Assembly: GCA_905182155.1 (NCBI GenBank)
Contig: CAJJAX010000046.1
Span: 1-43,173, forward strand
Direction: 5' to 3'
Length of the DNA stretch: 43,173 bases
DNA from: an uncultured Pseudomonadales bacterium
GTDB lineage: Bacteria > Pseudomonadota > Gammaproteobacteria > Pseudomonadales > Azotimanducaceae
This document shows positions 36,445-43,173 of this stretch, one piece after another (position 1 is the stretch's first letter; every line of letters starts with the position of its first letter). The translations under genes were made by a program, and so were the position numbers. The notes below the pieces were generated by a model. The model had not been told where the DNA came from. It was given only the letters and a program-made list of their open reading frames with translations, and ran no database searches.

Positions 36445-37250
36445 TTTTGCTTGAAATAAAAACCGAGTTGCGGACTTGCGGCTTGTTATGTCGAGTTGCG
36501 TCTTTAGTACACCACGCCGCTTAGCCTTTAATGACGCTTGGCGTCCATTGAGTTATTAAACCAGTGAGGGCCTAGTTACCGGTGTATTACCGGTGGGTTA
36601 CTGCAACGCACTCAAATCTTTTTAAAGCCGTCAACCTCACGCCACCAGAAGGGGTTGGTTTAGAGCTGGAAGCGAGTTCAAATGAAGGTAGAACGTGGGC
36701 AGTTAGACGGGTTTATCAGTTTCTTCAGCGAGGACCGTAACCGTTGCAGCGCAGCCGTCGGGCCCATTTTTTACTCGTAACATCAGAGACCGGTCATTTG
36801 AAGATCCTTAAAAGTGGACCCGTTTGTTATTTTCAAAATTAAGCAGTTTGAAGAACCTTGCCTGCTGATCGACGATGACTGGCGCCACGCGTTCTATGCA
36901 AAACCAAACGCCCGTCCTGGGTCGAAATAGCAAGCGCTGCCGTAGAATGCTTGCCAGTGGGTGAGTGGACCTTTTCTGACACCTACGCCAATGTTTAACG
37001 TACTCGCCGATGGGTTAAACCTTGAAGGCTCGCGCGTGCAACTCGATCAGGTTGCGGATGAAATGCCTTTTTAATTGCGACTCAATACCCGACGTCGTGC
37101 CAGGTCCAAAGAGCTGTCGATCAACTCGAAAATACCGTGTCGGAACTCAGCCCGAGTGGTGCATGGCGTAAAATACAAACCGGGCGGTATGCAGCGCGCC
37201 ATAGCGCGCTGCATACCGTTCTATCGAAAAAATGGCTAAACCATCCAGTC
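36445..37250. other. Gene-poor stretch between the kinase and the SDR gene
   Basis: About 800 bp without a supportable gene. Only very short open stretches occur (32 codons from 36681, 27 codons from 36990), none recognised. It contains a repeated TTACCGGTG motif near 36577-36597 and a strong hairpin at 37185-37218. It may be the remains of a lost gene or a frameshifted one, but I see no family resemblance. Confidence 0.5.
37185..37218 (-). terminator. 15-bp perfect hairpin downstream of the SDR gene
   Basis: CGGTATGCAGCGCGC (37185-37199) and its exact complement (37204-37218) enclose the 4-nt loop CATA. It lies 33 bp after the SDR stop on the minus strand. The following minus-strand sequence has only a broken T-tract, so it is a likely but imperfect intrinsic terminator. 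Confidence 0.5.
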
Positions 37251-38021
37251 TTACCTTGGCGCCATCCTAATACCACTATCTAAACGAATCACCTCGCCAT
37301 TGATATAACCACACTCAACAATGTACGCAGCCGTCTGAGCAAACTCTTCAGGTTGCCCAAGGCGCTTTGGAAACTGCGTCATCTCAATTAAGGGTTCTCT
37401 AACCTGGGGCGGGGCAAATTTCATCATTGGCGTTTCGAAGATCCCCGGCGCAATGGTTGCAACTCGAATACCGCTTCGTGCAAGGTCTCTGGCGATCGGC
37501 AAGGTCATACCCGCAACACCCCCTTTGCTGGCACTGTAAGCCGCTTGACCAATCTGACCGTCATAGGCCGCAACCGATGCAACATTCACAATGACCCCAC
37601 GCTCGCCATCACTGGTCACCGGCTCATTTTTTTGCATCGCATCGGCGCACAGACGCAAGCAATTAAACGTGCCGATTAAATTAACGCGAACGATAAACTC
37701 AAACGTTTTAAGTGGCATTGGGCCATCTTTACCAATCGTTCTGGCGGCCGCGCCAATACCGGCACTATTGACGTTCACGTGAATCGCACCAAATGCGCTT
37801 AAGCCTTTCTCAATAGCGGCCGCGACAGACACTTCATCCGCCACGTCGCCCGCGGCATAGGTTGCTTGACTGCCTAACTCACTGGCCGCTTTTTCTGCAT
37901 TCTCTTCGTTGAGATCAAACAAGATGACGTTGGCGCCGGCCTTGATGAAATTTTCAGCTGTCGCACGGCCCAAACCGGACGCGCCGCCCGTGATAAAGGC
38001 AGTTTTATCTTTTAATTGCAT
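37251..38021 (-). CDS. SDR family dehydrogenase, 3-hydroxyacyl-CoA dehydrogenase type II-like
   Basis: A 256-residue classical short-chain dehydrogenase. It has the NAD-binding motif TGGASGLGRAT near 11-21 with D36 in ILFDLN (NAD preference), NSAGIG, the serine in VIVNVASVAAYDGQIGQ, and the YSASKGG catalytic Tyr/Lys pair. GIFETPMMKFAP and YINGEVIRLDSGIRM close the protein. The N-terminal MQLKDKTAFITGGASGLG and the NVASVAAYDGQIGQAAY region match the 17-beta-HSD10 / short-chain 3-hydroxyacyl-CoA dehydrogenase group used in fatty and branched acyl-CoA oxidation. AGGGGAA precedes the ATG. It is a single gene with a hairpin downstream. Confidence 0.88.
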   Translation of the reverse strand: MQLKDKTAFITGGASGLGRATAENFIKAGANVILFDLNEENAEKAASELGSQATYAAGDVADEVSVAAAIEKGLSAFGAIHVNVNSAGIGAAARTIGKDGPMPLKTFEFIVRVNLIGTFNCLRLCADAMQKNEPVTSDGERGVIVNVASVAAYDGQIGQAAYSASKGGVAGMTLPIARDLARSGIRVATIAPGIFETPMMKFAPPQVREPLIEMTQFPKRLGQPEEFAQTAAYIVECGYINGEVIRLDSGIRMAPR

Positions 38022-38092
38022 GTGATTCCCCTATGATTAACAGCCAGCATTATACACTGTTCGATAAAATAACGGTCAAAGCTAGACTCACA

Positions 38093-39105
38093 ATGCCATT
38101 TGAACACCGCAAAAACGTCGACTTGTCATCTCAAAATACGCTTGGCCTGCCTTCGGTTTGCCTCGCATCGGGCCACGTTCGAGTCTGCGCAATGACCTGC
38201 AACGCGCTTTAGAATTTGCGCGTCATGCGAGTCTGCCATGCTTTGTTTTAGGGGGCGGGAGCAACGCGCTTCTGCCAGAGCGCCTTGCTGGCGTCGTATT
38301 GTCCTCAAATGACGAGACCGTTAGGATTCAGGGGGCGTTGGTCACGGTTGGCGCGGGCGCTCTATGGGATGATCTGGTTGCAAAGACCCTTAAGGCCGGA
38401 CTTTTCGGGCTTGAAAACCTCTCGAGTATCCCAGGCACAGTTGGCGCGGCACCGATACAGAACATCGGCGCTTATGGGGTGGAGCTAGACCGGTTTGTCG
38501 TGTCGGTCGACGCCATGGACTTGCACAATGCGGCCGCGGTCAAACTTAAGGCTAACGACTGCGAATTCAGTTATCGAGACAGCCTGTTTAAGCGTCAACC
38601 CGGGCGCTTTGTGGTCACCCAGATGACCTTAGAACTCAAACCTCGGTTCGAGCCAATATTAACCTACCAAGACCTTCAGACTTTACCGGCCAAGATCACT
38701 TCATCGCCGGCGGGGTTAAGACAAGCGATTCAATCCATACGAGGCAAGAAACTGCCCGACTATCGGCTTCAAGGCAATGTCGGTAGTTTTTTCAAAAACC
38801 CGATTTTAGCAGAAACCGAGATCCAGGCCCTTAGGCGAGATTCTGTCATCAGTTCAAGTGCCGGAACGGCGCAGGGTAAGGTATCGGCTGCAGCTTTGAT
38901 TCAAGCCGCGGCATTACGGGATCTTCGCGTCGGTAACGCGGGTATCTCGCCAAAACATCATTTAGTGATCGAAAATAGGGGCGGCGCGACCCTGAATGAT
39001 ATTATGACCTTGGCTCAATTGATCCAAGAAAAAGTCCAGACCCGCTTTGGCATTGACTTGGAAATCGAGCCGCAACCGTTAACCCCGCTATACCACGCGC
39101 CTTAA
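38093..39105 (+). CDS. murB: UDP-N-acetylenolpyruvoylglucosamine reductase (N-terminus in a second frame)
   Basis: MurB reduces UDP-GlcNAc-enolpyruvate to UDP-MurNAc. The ORF from 38158 contains the FAD-binding CFVLGGGSNALLPE, VGAGALWDDLV, GLENLSSIPGTVGAAPIQNIGAYGVEL (in two parts), FSYRDSLFK, KLPDYRLQGNVGSFFKNP, SAAALIQAA and GISPKHHLVIENRGGAT. It lacks the usual first ~25 residues. These appear in another frame from ATG 38093 as VDLSSQNTLGLPS, so one base is missing near 38180. With that repaired the protein would be about 337 residues, the normal size. It is convergent with rne, matching the Pseudomonas-type order of kdsB, murB, rne. The 5' neighbour is the divergent SDR gene. Confidence 0.92.
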
Positions 39106-39128
39106 CTCAAAGAGCAAGGCGTGTGGTA
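39091..39128. terminator. Hairpin across the murB stop, between convergent murB and rne
   Basis: TACCACGCGCCTT (39091-39103) pairs with AAGGCGTGTGGTA (39116-39128) with a single G-U pair, 13 bp in all, and a 12-nt loop. It overlaps the murB stop and lies 14 bp beyond the rne stop. No T-run follows on either strand, so termination is inferred from position. Confidence 0.4.
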
Positions 39129-39141
39129 GGCGTCGGCAATT

Positions 39142-41775
39142 TTAAACCACACTCCGTGGGTCATTGCTGGCGCGCTGCCAACGACTGGGATGACCGTCAT
39201 CATAATTGACCGGCACATAGAGCAAGTCATTCACCGCAGTTGTCACCACGACGGTTTCAAGAACAGGGCCGTCAACAACGGGTTTTGGTGATACCCGCGG
39301 GTCATTTTTCGCCTGTCCCCAGACCGATGCGGCAACCGGCGTCACCTTCTCGGAATTTGCCGCGCTGGCAACGGTTTCACGGGCAGGCCTCGAATCAACC
39401 ACCGCCTCGGTCGGCGTTATTTGAGTCGTGCTCACGGTCGAAACGGGTGTGAGATCCGATGTGTCATCCTGCGTCACCAATAACGGCGTAGCGCTCACAC
39501 TGGGTTGGGCGTCGACATCAGAGGGCTCCGAATCAGACTCAGTTACTGCCGATTGCGCACCGCTCGCATCTGATGCCTCTAAGGTTACGGTTTCAGAAGA
39601 CGTATCACTCTTAGGCGTTCGACTGCGACGGCGTCTCTGGTTACGTTCTCGATTACCATGTCCCCGCTTGTCACCATTGTCTTCCTGGTCCTGCGACGCA
39701 ACGCTTACCCCTTCAATAACCGCTGGGGCCGCATTAACCGCTGGGGCCGCATTAACCGCCGGGGCCTCATTAACCGCTGAGGCCTCCTTAGACACGCTGG
39801 TTTCAGCAACTTCAGCCGATACAACGGTTTCATTGGCGGCTTCTGCCCGCGGGCTCTTTCTTCTGCGGCGGCTCGTACCCGTTTTCTTTGTTTCTGTGGA
39901 TTGAGACTCATCCGCTGGCTTCTTCGCCGCTCGGTCTGGCGTCGCGGCGGTCGATGATGAATTACGCTGAGCCGGTTTCGCCTGCTTTGATTTATTGTCT
40001 CGCTTAGGGGTGCTTTCTTCCTCAGCACCACCAAAAACTGACAGCAACCGCTTGAAGAACGACGGACTGGCTTTTGCTTTTTTACCTTTTGGCGCTGCGC
40101 GCTTACGCGCTGCAGGCTTGGGCGTGTCTTGCGCCGTTGTCGTCGCAACTTTAGCGGGCGCCGGGGCAGGAGGTGGCGCATCATCTCTAACAACCGCAAC
40201 GGCTGCGCGCTCTCTTACAACCGGCCGTAAATCAACGCCCGTCTCGGGCGGCTCTTCCTCAATTTCAGGAGAGATTGCATAGCTTGCTTCGGCTGATTCC
40301 ACGTCGTTGTTTCGAAGTCGCTCAACCCGATAATGCGGGGTTTGCATTTCTGCACTTGGGACAATGACTAATCGCACGTTATTGTGGCTTTCGATATCCG
40401 CAATCATTTGTCGTTTTTCATTCAGCACAAACGCGGCGACCGGAACGGGTAAAAACGCTCTAATTTCGGCGCTTGAATCTTTCAGTGCTTCTTCTTGTAT
40501 CAGCCGAAGAATCGCTAAGGCGCTCGATTCGATATCTCGAATCGTGCCCAAGCCCTCACAACGCGGACACAGAATATGACTGATCTCGCGCAGCGATGGG
40601 CGTAATCGTTGCCGGCTCATTTCAAGCAGGCCAAACCGTGAAATCCGACCGACCTGGATCTTTGCTCGATCCACTTCAAGCGCGTCTCGAACTCTGTTTT
40701 CAACCGCGCGCTGATTCTTGGTTGAGGACATATCGATAAAATCGATGACCACCAGTCCACCAATGTCCCGTAGGCGCAATTGTCGACAGATTTCATCGGC
40801 CGCTTCCAAATTGGTATTCAACGCTGTTTCTTCTATGTCGGAGCCTTTCGTGGCTCGAGCCGAGTTGATATCGATCGAGACCAAGGCTTCAGTCGGGTCG
40901 ATAACAACTGACCCCCCGGAAGGGAGTCGAACCTCGCGCTGAAACGCAGACTCAATTTGACCTTCAATCTGGTATCGATTGAACAAGGGCACATCACTGG
41001 TATAGCGCTTGATCCGCGAACTCAGATGCGGCATAACCTGAGACACAAACGAGTTTGCCTGCTCAAAGGCTTCGTCGGTATCGATCAAGATCTCACCAAT
41101 ATCGTCGCGCATGTAATCCCGAACAGCACGGGTGATCACGTCACCTTCTTGGTAGATCAAGAATGGGGAAGGGCGTTCACTCGCAATCTTAATTGCTTCA
41201 GCTAGTTGCAAAAGATACTTAAGATCCCACTGCAGCTCTTCCGCAGTACGACCCACACCAGCGGTTCGAATAATGGCGCCCATATCTTTCGGAATTTCGA
41301 GGGTTGCCAAAGCGTCTTTCAAATCGTCGCGCTCATCGCCCTCGATACGTCGACTGATGCCACCAGCTCGAGGGTTATTCGGCATTAAAACCATATATCG
41401 GCCGGCCAAACTATAGAAGGTCGTCAGCGCCGCGCCTTTGGTGCCACGCTCTTCTTTATCAACCTGGACAATGATTTCCTGGCCTTCCTTCAGCACATCC
41501 GCAATATTGACCCGTCCCTTAACGTCGCTGGGGCCTTTCTTGAAGTACTCTCTGGAGATTTCTTTGAGTGGGAGGAAGCCGTGGCGATTGCCGCCAAAAT
41601 CAACAAACGCGGCTTCGAGACTGGGTTCGACGCGAGTGATCTTTCCTTTATAAATGTTTGATTTCTTTTGGTCTCTGGCGAGACTTTCGATATCAAGGTC
41701 GTAGAGTTTCTGACCATCGACGAGCGCAACGCGCAGCTCTTCGCTGTGTGTTGCATTGATTAACATTCTTTTCAT
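39142..41775 (-). CDS. rne: Ribonuclease E
   Basis: RNase E is the endonuclease that starts mRNA decay and processes rRNA and tRNA. The 877 residues begin [21 protein letters not shown] with the S1 domain [28 protein letters not shown], and the 5'-sensor and RNase H-like parts follow. The DNase I-like catalytic region has [19 protein letters not shown] and VIDFIDMS (metal Asp residues), then the Zn-link [12 protein letters not shown]. From about residue 500 the protein is disordered, rich in Ala, Glu, Lys, Arg and Ser, with arginine-rich RNA-binding stretches ([11 protein letters not shown] and [12 protein letters not shown]). The extreme C-terminus [20 protein letters not shown] may bind a degradosome partner. 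The long leader (see next entries) suggests autoregulation as in E. coli. Confidence 0.96.
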   Translation of the reverse strand: MKRMLINATHSEELRVALVDGQKLYDLDIESLARDQKKSNIYKGKITRVEPSLEAAFVDFGGNRHGFLPLKEISREYFKKGPSDVKGRVNIADVLKEGQEIIVQVDKEERGTKGAALTTFYSLAGRYMVLMPNNPRAGGISRRIEGDERDDLKDALATLEIPKDMGAIIRTAGVGRTAEELQWDLKYLLQLAEAIKIASERPSPFLIYQEGDVITRAVRDYMRDDIGEILIDTDEAFEQANSFVSQVMPHLSSRIKRYTSDVPLFNRYQIEGQIESAFQREVRLPSGGSVVIDPTEALVSIDINSARATKGSDIEETALNTNLEAADEICRQLRLRDIGGLVVIDFIDMSSTKNQRAVENRVRDALEVDRAKIQVGRISRFGLLEMSRQRLRPSLREISHILCPRCEGLGTIRDIESSALAILRLIQEEALKDSSAEIRAFLPVPVAAFVLNEKRQMIADIESHNNVRLVIVPSAEMQTPHYRVERLRNNDVESAEASYAISPEIEEEPPETGVDLRPVVRERAAVAVVRDDAPPPAPAPAKVATTTAQDTPKPAARKRAAPKGKKAKASPSFFKRLLSVFGGAEEESTPKRDNKSKQAKPAQRNSSSTAATPDRAAKKPADESQSTETKKTGTSRRRRKSPRAEAANETVVSAEVAETSVSKEASAVNEAPAVNAAPAVNAAPAVIEGVSVASQDQEDNGDKRGHGNRERNQRRRRSRTPKSDTSSETVTLEASDASGAQSAVTESDSEPSDVDAQPSVSATPLLVTQDDTSDLTPVSTVSTTQITPTEAVVDSRPARETVASAANSEKVTPVAASVWGQAKNDPRVSPKPVVDGPVLETVVVTTAVNDLLYVPVNYDDGHPSRWQRASNDPRSVV
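39715..39786 (-). repeat. Four 18-bp repeats in the RNase E tail
   Basis: The units are AATAACCGCTGGGGCCGC, ATTAACCGCTGGGGCCGC, ATTAACCGCCGGGGCCTC and ATTAACCGCTGAGGCCTC on the plus strand. On the coding strand they encode a hexapeptide repeat of the N-A/E-A-P-A-V type in the disordered region. Close DNA identity suggests recent slippage in frame. Confidence 0.9.
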
Positions 41776-42323
41776 TACGATATCGCTTATGCAAAGAGCA
41801 GCGCTTCAGATATCGGCAAACCAACTGATGTGCCTAGAGATTTAAGTGTTTCCGGCCTCGGTCTAACCCGAGCTTATCAGGCTTCACGAATGAAGCATTA
41901 TTCAACTGATGACACTGCCCTTGGGTGCACATTCCTTTCGATTCATAAGTAAAGGAGATGTTCAGATGTGCATTTTGCATTACCAAAATTTGCGGCAATG
42001 ACTAGGATGATGTCTCTATCGTAATTCGATTTGGCGATACTGATTACAGCCGCTCATCAATTTTAGTGGCCTGTCTTTCGGCCTGTTCTGATTGATACTC
42101 GATCACCATGATCCAATACCAACTTGTTCAATCTAAGTACCTAAATACTTACCTTTTTAGGCTCTGGGCTAATAAAAGGCTAGAGCCTCACGGCGTTGGA
42201 AACTATCGAATGCAGTCTGAATTAAACCGCGCTAAACTTCGTCCTCGCCTTATCAAAATTGGCCGTACACTGTGCCAACCGTTGACGAGCATAACAGCTT
42301 CCGAGCCTGGATACAGCAAAAAA
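41776..42323. other. rne-rluC divergent intergenic region with a long rne leader
   Basis: A 548-bp gap separates the divergent rne and rluC starts, similar to the arrangement in E. coli, where the 361-nt rne leader folds into hairpins that let RNase E control its own mRNA. I see inverted-repeat potential (AGGCTCT and AGAGCCT around 42160-42190) but cannot assign the E. coli hairpins. There is no supportable gene; an 11-codon ORF at 41966-42001 on the plus strand has a good AAGGAG site but no other support. Confidence 0.5.
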
Positions 42324-43016
42324 ATGCAGTCGAATCAAGGAACAATGACGTACGAGGCCGTCCGGACCGTCGAGATTGACGAAGATCGATCCGGTCAAAG
42401 GCTCGACAATTATCTGCTGTCCGCCCTCAAAGGCATCCCCAAGACGCGGATCTACCAAATGGTCCGAAAGGGTGAGGTCCGCATCAATAAGGGGCGGGTG
42501 AAACCGGACTACAAGTTGAAGGCAGGTGACCTTGTGCGAATTCCGCCGATTCGACGCGCTGCCCCAGAAGCCGAAAAAGACTACCGGTTTATCTCTGTGA
42601 TCGAGCATATCATTTTTGAAGACGAGCTCATGATGGCAATCAATAAGCCAGCAGGGTTGGCGGTTCATGGTGGCTCCGGCTTATCGGGCGGCCTGATTGA
42701 AGCTTTAAGATCCCATCGATCCGATTTACCTTACCTAGAACTGGCGCATCGACTCGATCGAGATACGTCCGGCTTGTTACTGATTGCAAAAAAACGGTCC
42801 TTTTTACGACGCTTCCAAGAGCAGCTTCGTAATAAAGATCATCTGCAAAAACATTATGATCTGATCGTTCATGGCACTTGGCCCGATCAAAAAAAACGAG
42901 TCGATCTCCCGATCCAAAAGATAGAACTCCCAAATGGCGAACGGATCAGTCGAATCAACCCCGAAGGCAAGGCGTGCGAAACCCGATTTCGGGTTAAACA
43001 GCGCTTTGCCAATGCC
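42324..43016 (+). CDS. rluC: 23S rRNA pseudouridine synthase RluC, truncated by a chimeric join
   Basis: RluC makes pseudouridine at three sites in 23S rRNA. From the ATG at 42324 (alternative ATG at 42345, with AAGGA only 3-4 nt before it) the protein shows an S4 domain (GQRLDNYLLSALKGIPKTRIY ... RKGEVRINKGRVKPDYKL in parts) and then the catalytic domain with INKPAGLAVHGGSG and LAHRLDRDTSGLLLIAKK (catalytic Asp in HRLDRDTSG). QKHYDLIVHG, LPNGERISRI and RFRVKQRFANA follow. After residue 231 the expected family sequence (TGRTHQIRVH region) never appears. Instead the sequence becomes the reverse strand of a GNAT gene. It is divergent from rne, as is normal. Confidence 0.9.
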
Positions 43017-43173
43017 GCGCCCCTGACAGTCTGGCGCCACAAAGCTGGCAATGATGGCCCAGCTTTGTGGCAGTTTACCCACCCCTTGCCAGTTTGGATC
43101 AGCCCATTCCAAAGCTTGAAACCCCATCAGCTGGTCGCAGTGCTCTGGGTGCTGGGCCACAAGCAACTGATCG
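42999..43173 (-). CDS. GNAT acetyltransferase fragment (enters from beyond the window)
   Basis: The minus strand from 43173 encodes DQLLVAQHPEHCDQLMGFQ, then ALEWADPNWQGVG, SWAIIASFVAP and DCQGRGIGKALF. SFVAPDCQGRGIGKALF is motif A of the GNAT family (acetyl-CoA binding QGRGIG). The fragment has no known start in the window and loses GNAT similarity where rluC similarity begins, near 42999-43019. It is best read as one side of a chimeric join. Confidence 0.7.

Noticed and set aside
41966..42001. 11-codon ORF with a strong AAGGAG site between rne and rluC
   Set aside because: Too short to support as a gene and no following structure suggests a leader-peptide attenuator.
42222..42668. 148-residue minus-strand ORF opposite rluC
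   Set aside because: It covers the S4 and early catalytic coding sequence of RluC; no family resemblance.
1..43173. tRNA(Sec) gene selC, selD, and other tRNA or rRNA genes
   Set aside because: None was seen by reading the intergenic regions, so the Sec pathway is only partly represented here.

Overview
The window reads as a chromosome segment from a Gram-negative gammaproteobacterium, probably marine and uncultivated. It carries LPS genes (msbA, lpxK, kdsB), LolCDE, Na+-NQR accessory genes (apbE, nqrM), an ExbBD pair, ComEC, MurB and RNase E. Their order (apbE-nqrM, PilZ, lolCDE, DUF2062, comEC, exbBD, lpxK, trm112, kdsB, murB, rne, rluC) follows the order I recall from Pseudomonas. The block is split by two insertions: 14.3-27.1 kb between comEC and exbB, and 32.1-38.0 kb between kdsB and murB. 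No tRNA, rRNA, CRISPR, transposase or phage gene was seen.

Layout. (1) 1-5.8 kb, minus strand: a thioesterase, a D-cysteine desulfhydrase-like PLP enzyme, a large SPOR-domain lipoprotein with internal repeats, selA, and the start of selB. (2) 5.8-14.3 kb: the flavinylation and NQR maturation genes apbE and nqrM, a PilZ protein, the lolCDE operon, a DUF2062 protein and comEC. (3) 14.3-27.1 kb: tesB, a DUF2244 protein, hisC, greB, a multiply frameshifted clpB, a pair of LexA-type boxes, an FAD oxidoreductase with a duplicated 3' end, a CDF metal transporter, a D-threonine/3-hydroxyaspartate aldolase-type enzyme, and a pair resembling mesaconyl-CoA hydratase and mesaconyl-CoA C1-C4 CoA transferase. 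(4) 27.1-32.1 kb: exbB, exbD, one continuous msbA-lpxK fusion ORF, trm112 and kdsB. (5) 32.1-36.4 kb: a thioredoxin-fused protein, a UGSC-type selenoprotein with an in-frame UGA, and a hybrid sensor kinase. (6) 36.4-43.2 kb: a gene-poor stretch, an SDR dehydrogenase, murB, rne, rluC, and an abrupt join to an unrelated GNAT fragment.

How the genes connect. selA and selB supply selenocysteine decoding, and the UGSC gene at 33.5 kb is a client that needs it: its UGA sits exactly at the U of a U-G-S-C motif and the frame stays open to a normal end. The thioredoxin-fused gene just upstream is a likely redox partner. The aldolase, MaoC and CoA-transferase genes overlap or lie close together and suggest glyoxylate / C5-CoA (methylmalyl-CoA) metabolism. 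The msbA-lpxK fusion would join lipid A 4'-phosphorylation to lipid A export in one polypeptide.

Sequence quality. Several otherwise well-conserved genes are broken by single-base indels: the thioesterase near 5.45 kb, clpB at many points between 18.57 and 20.0 kb, the thioredoxin-fusion gene near 33.04 kb, the kinase at a T7 run near 34.66 kb, and murB near 38.18 kb. rluC is cut by a chimeric join near 43.01 kb. This pattern fits assembly or sequencing error better than gene decay, and claims that depend on reading frame should be read with that in mind.
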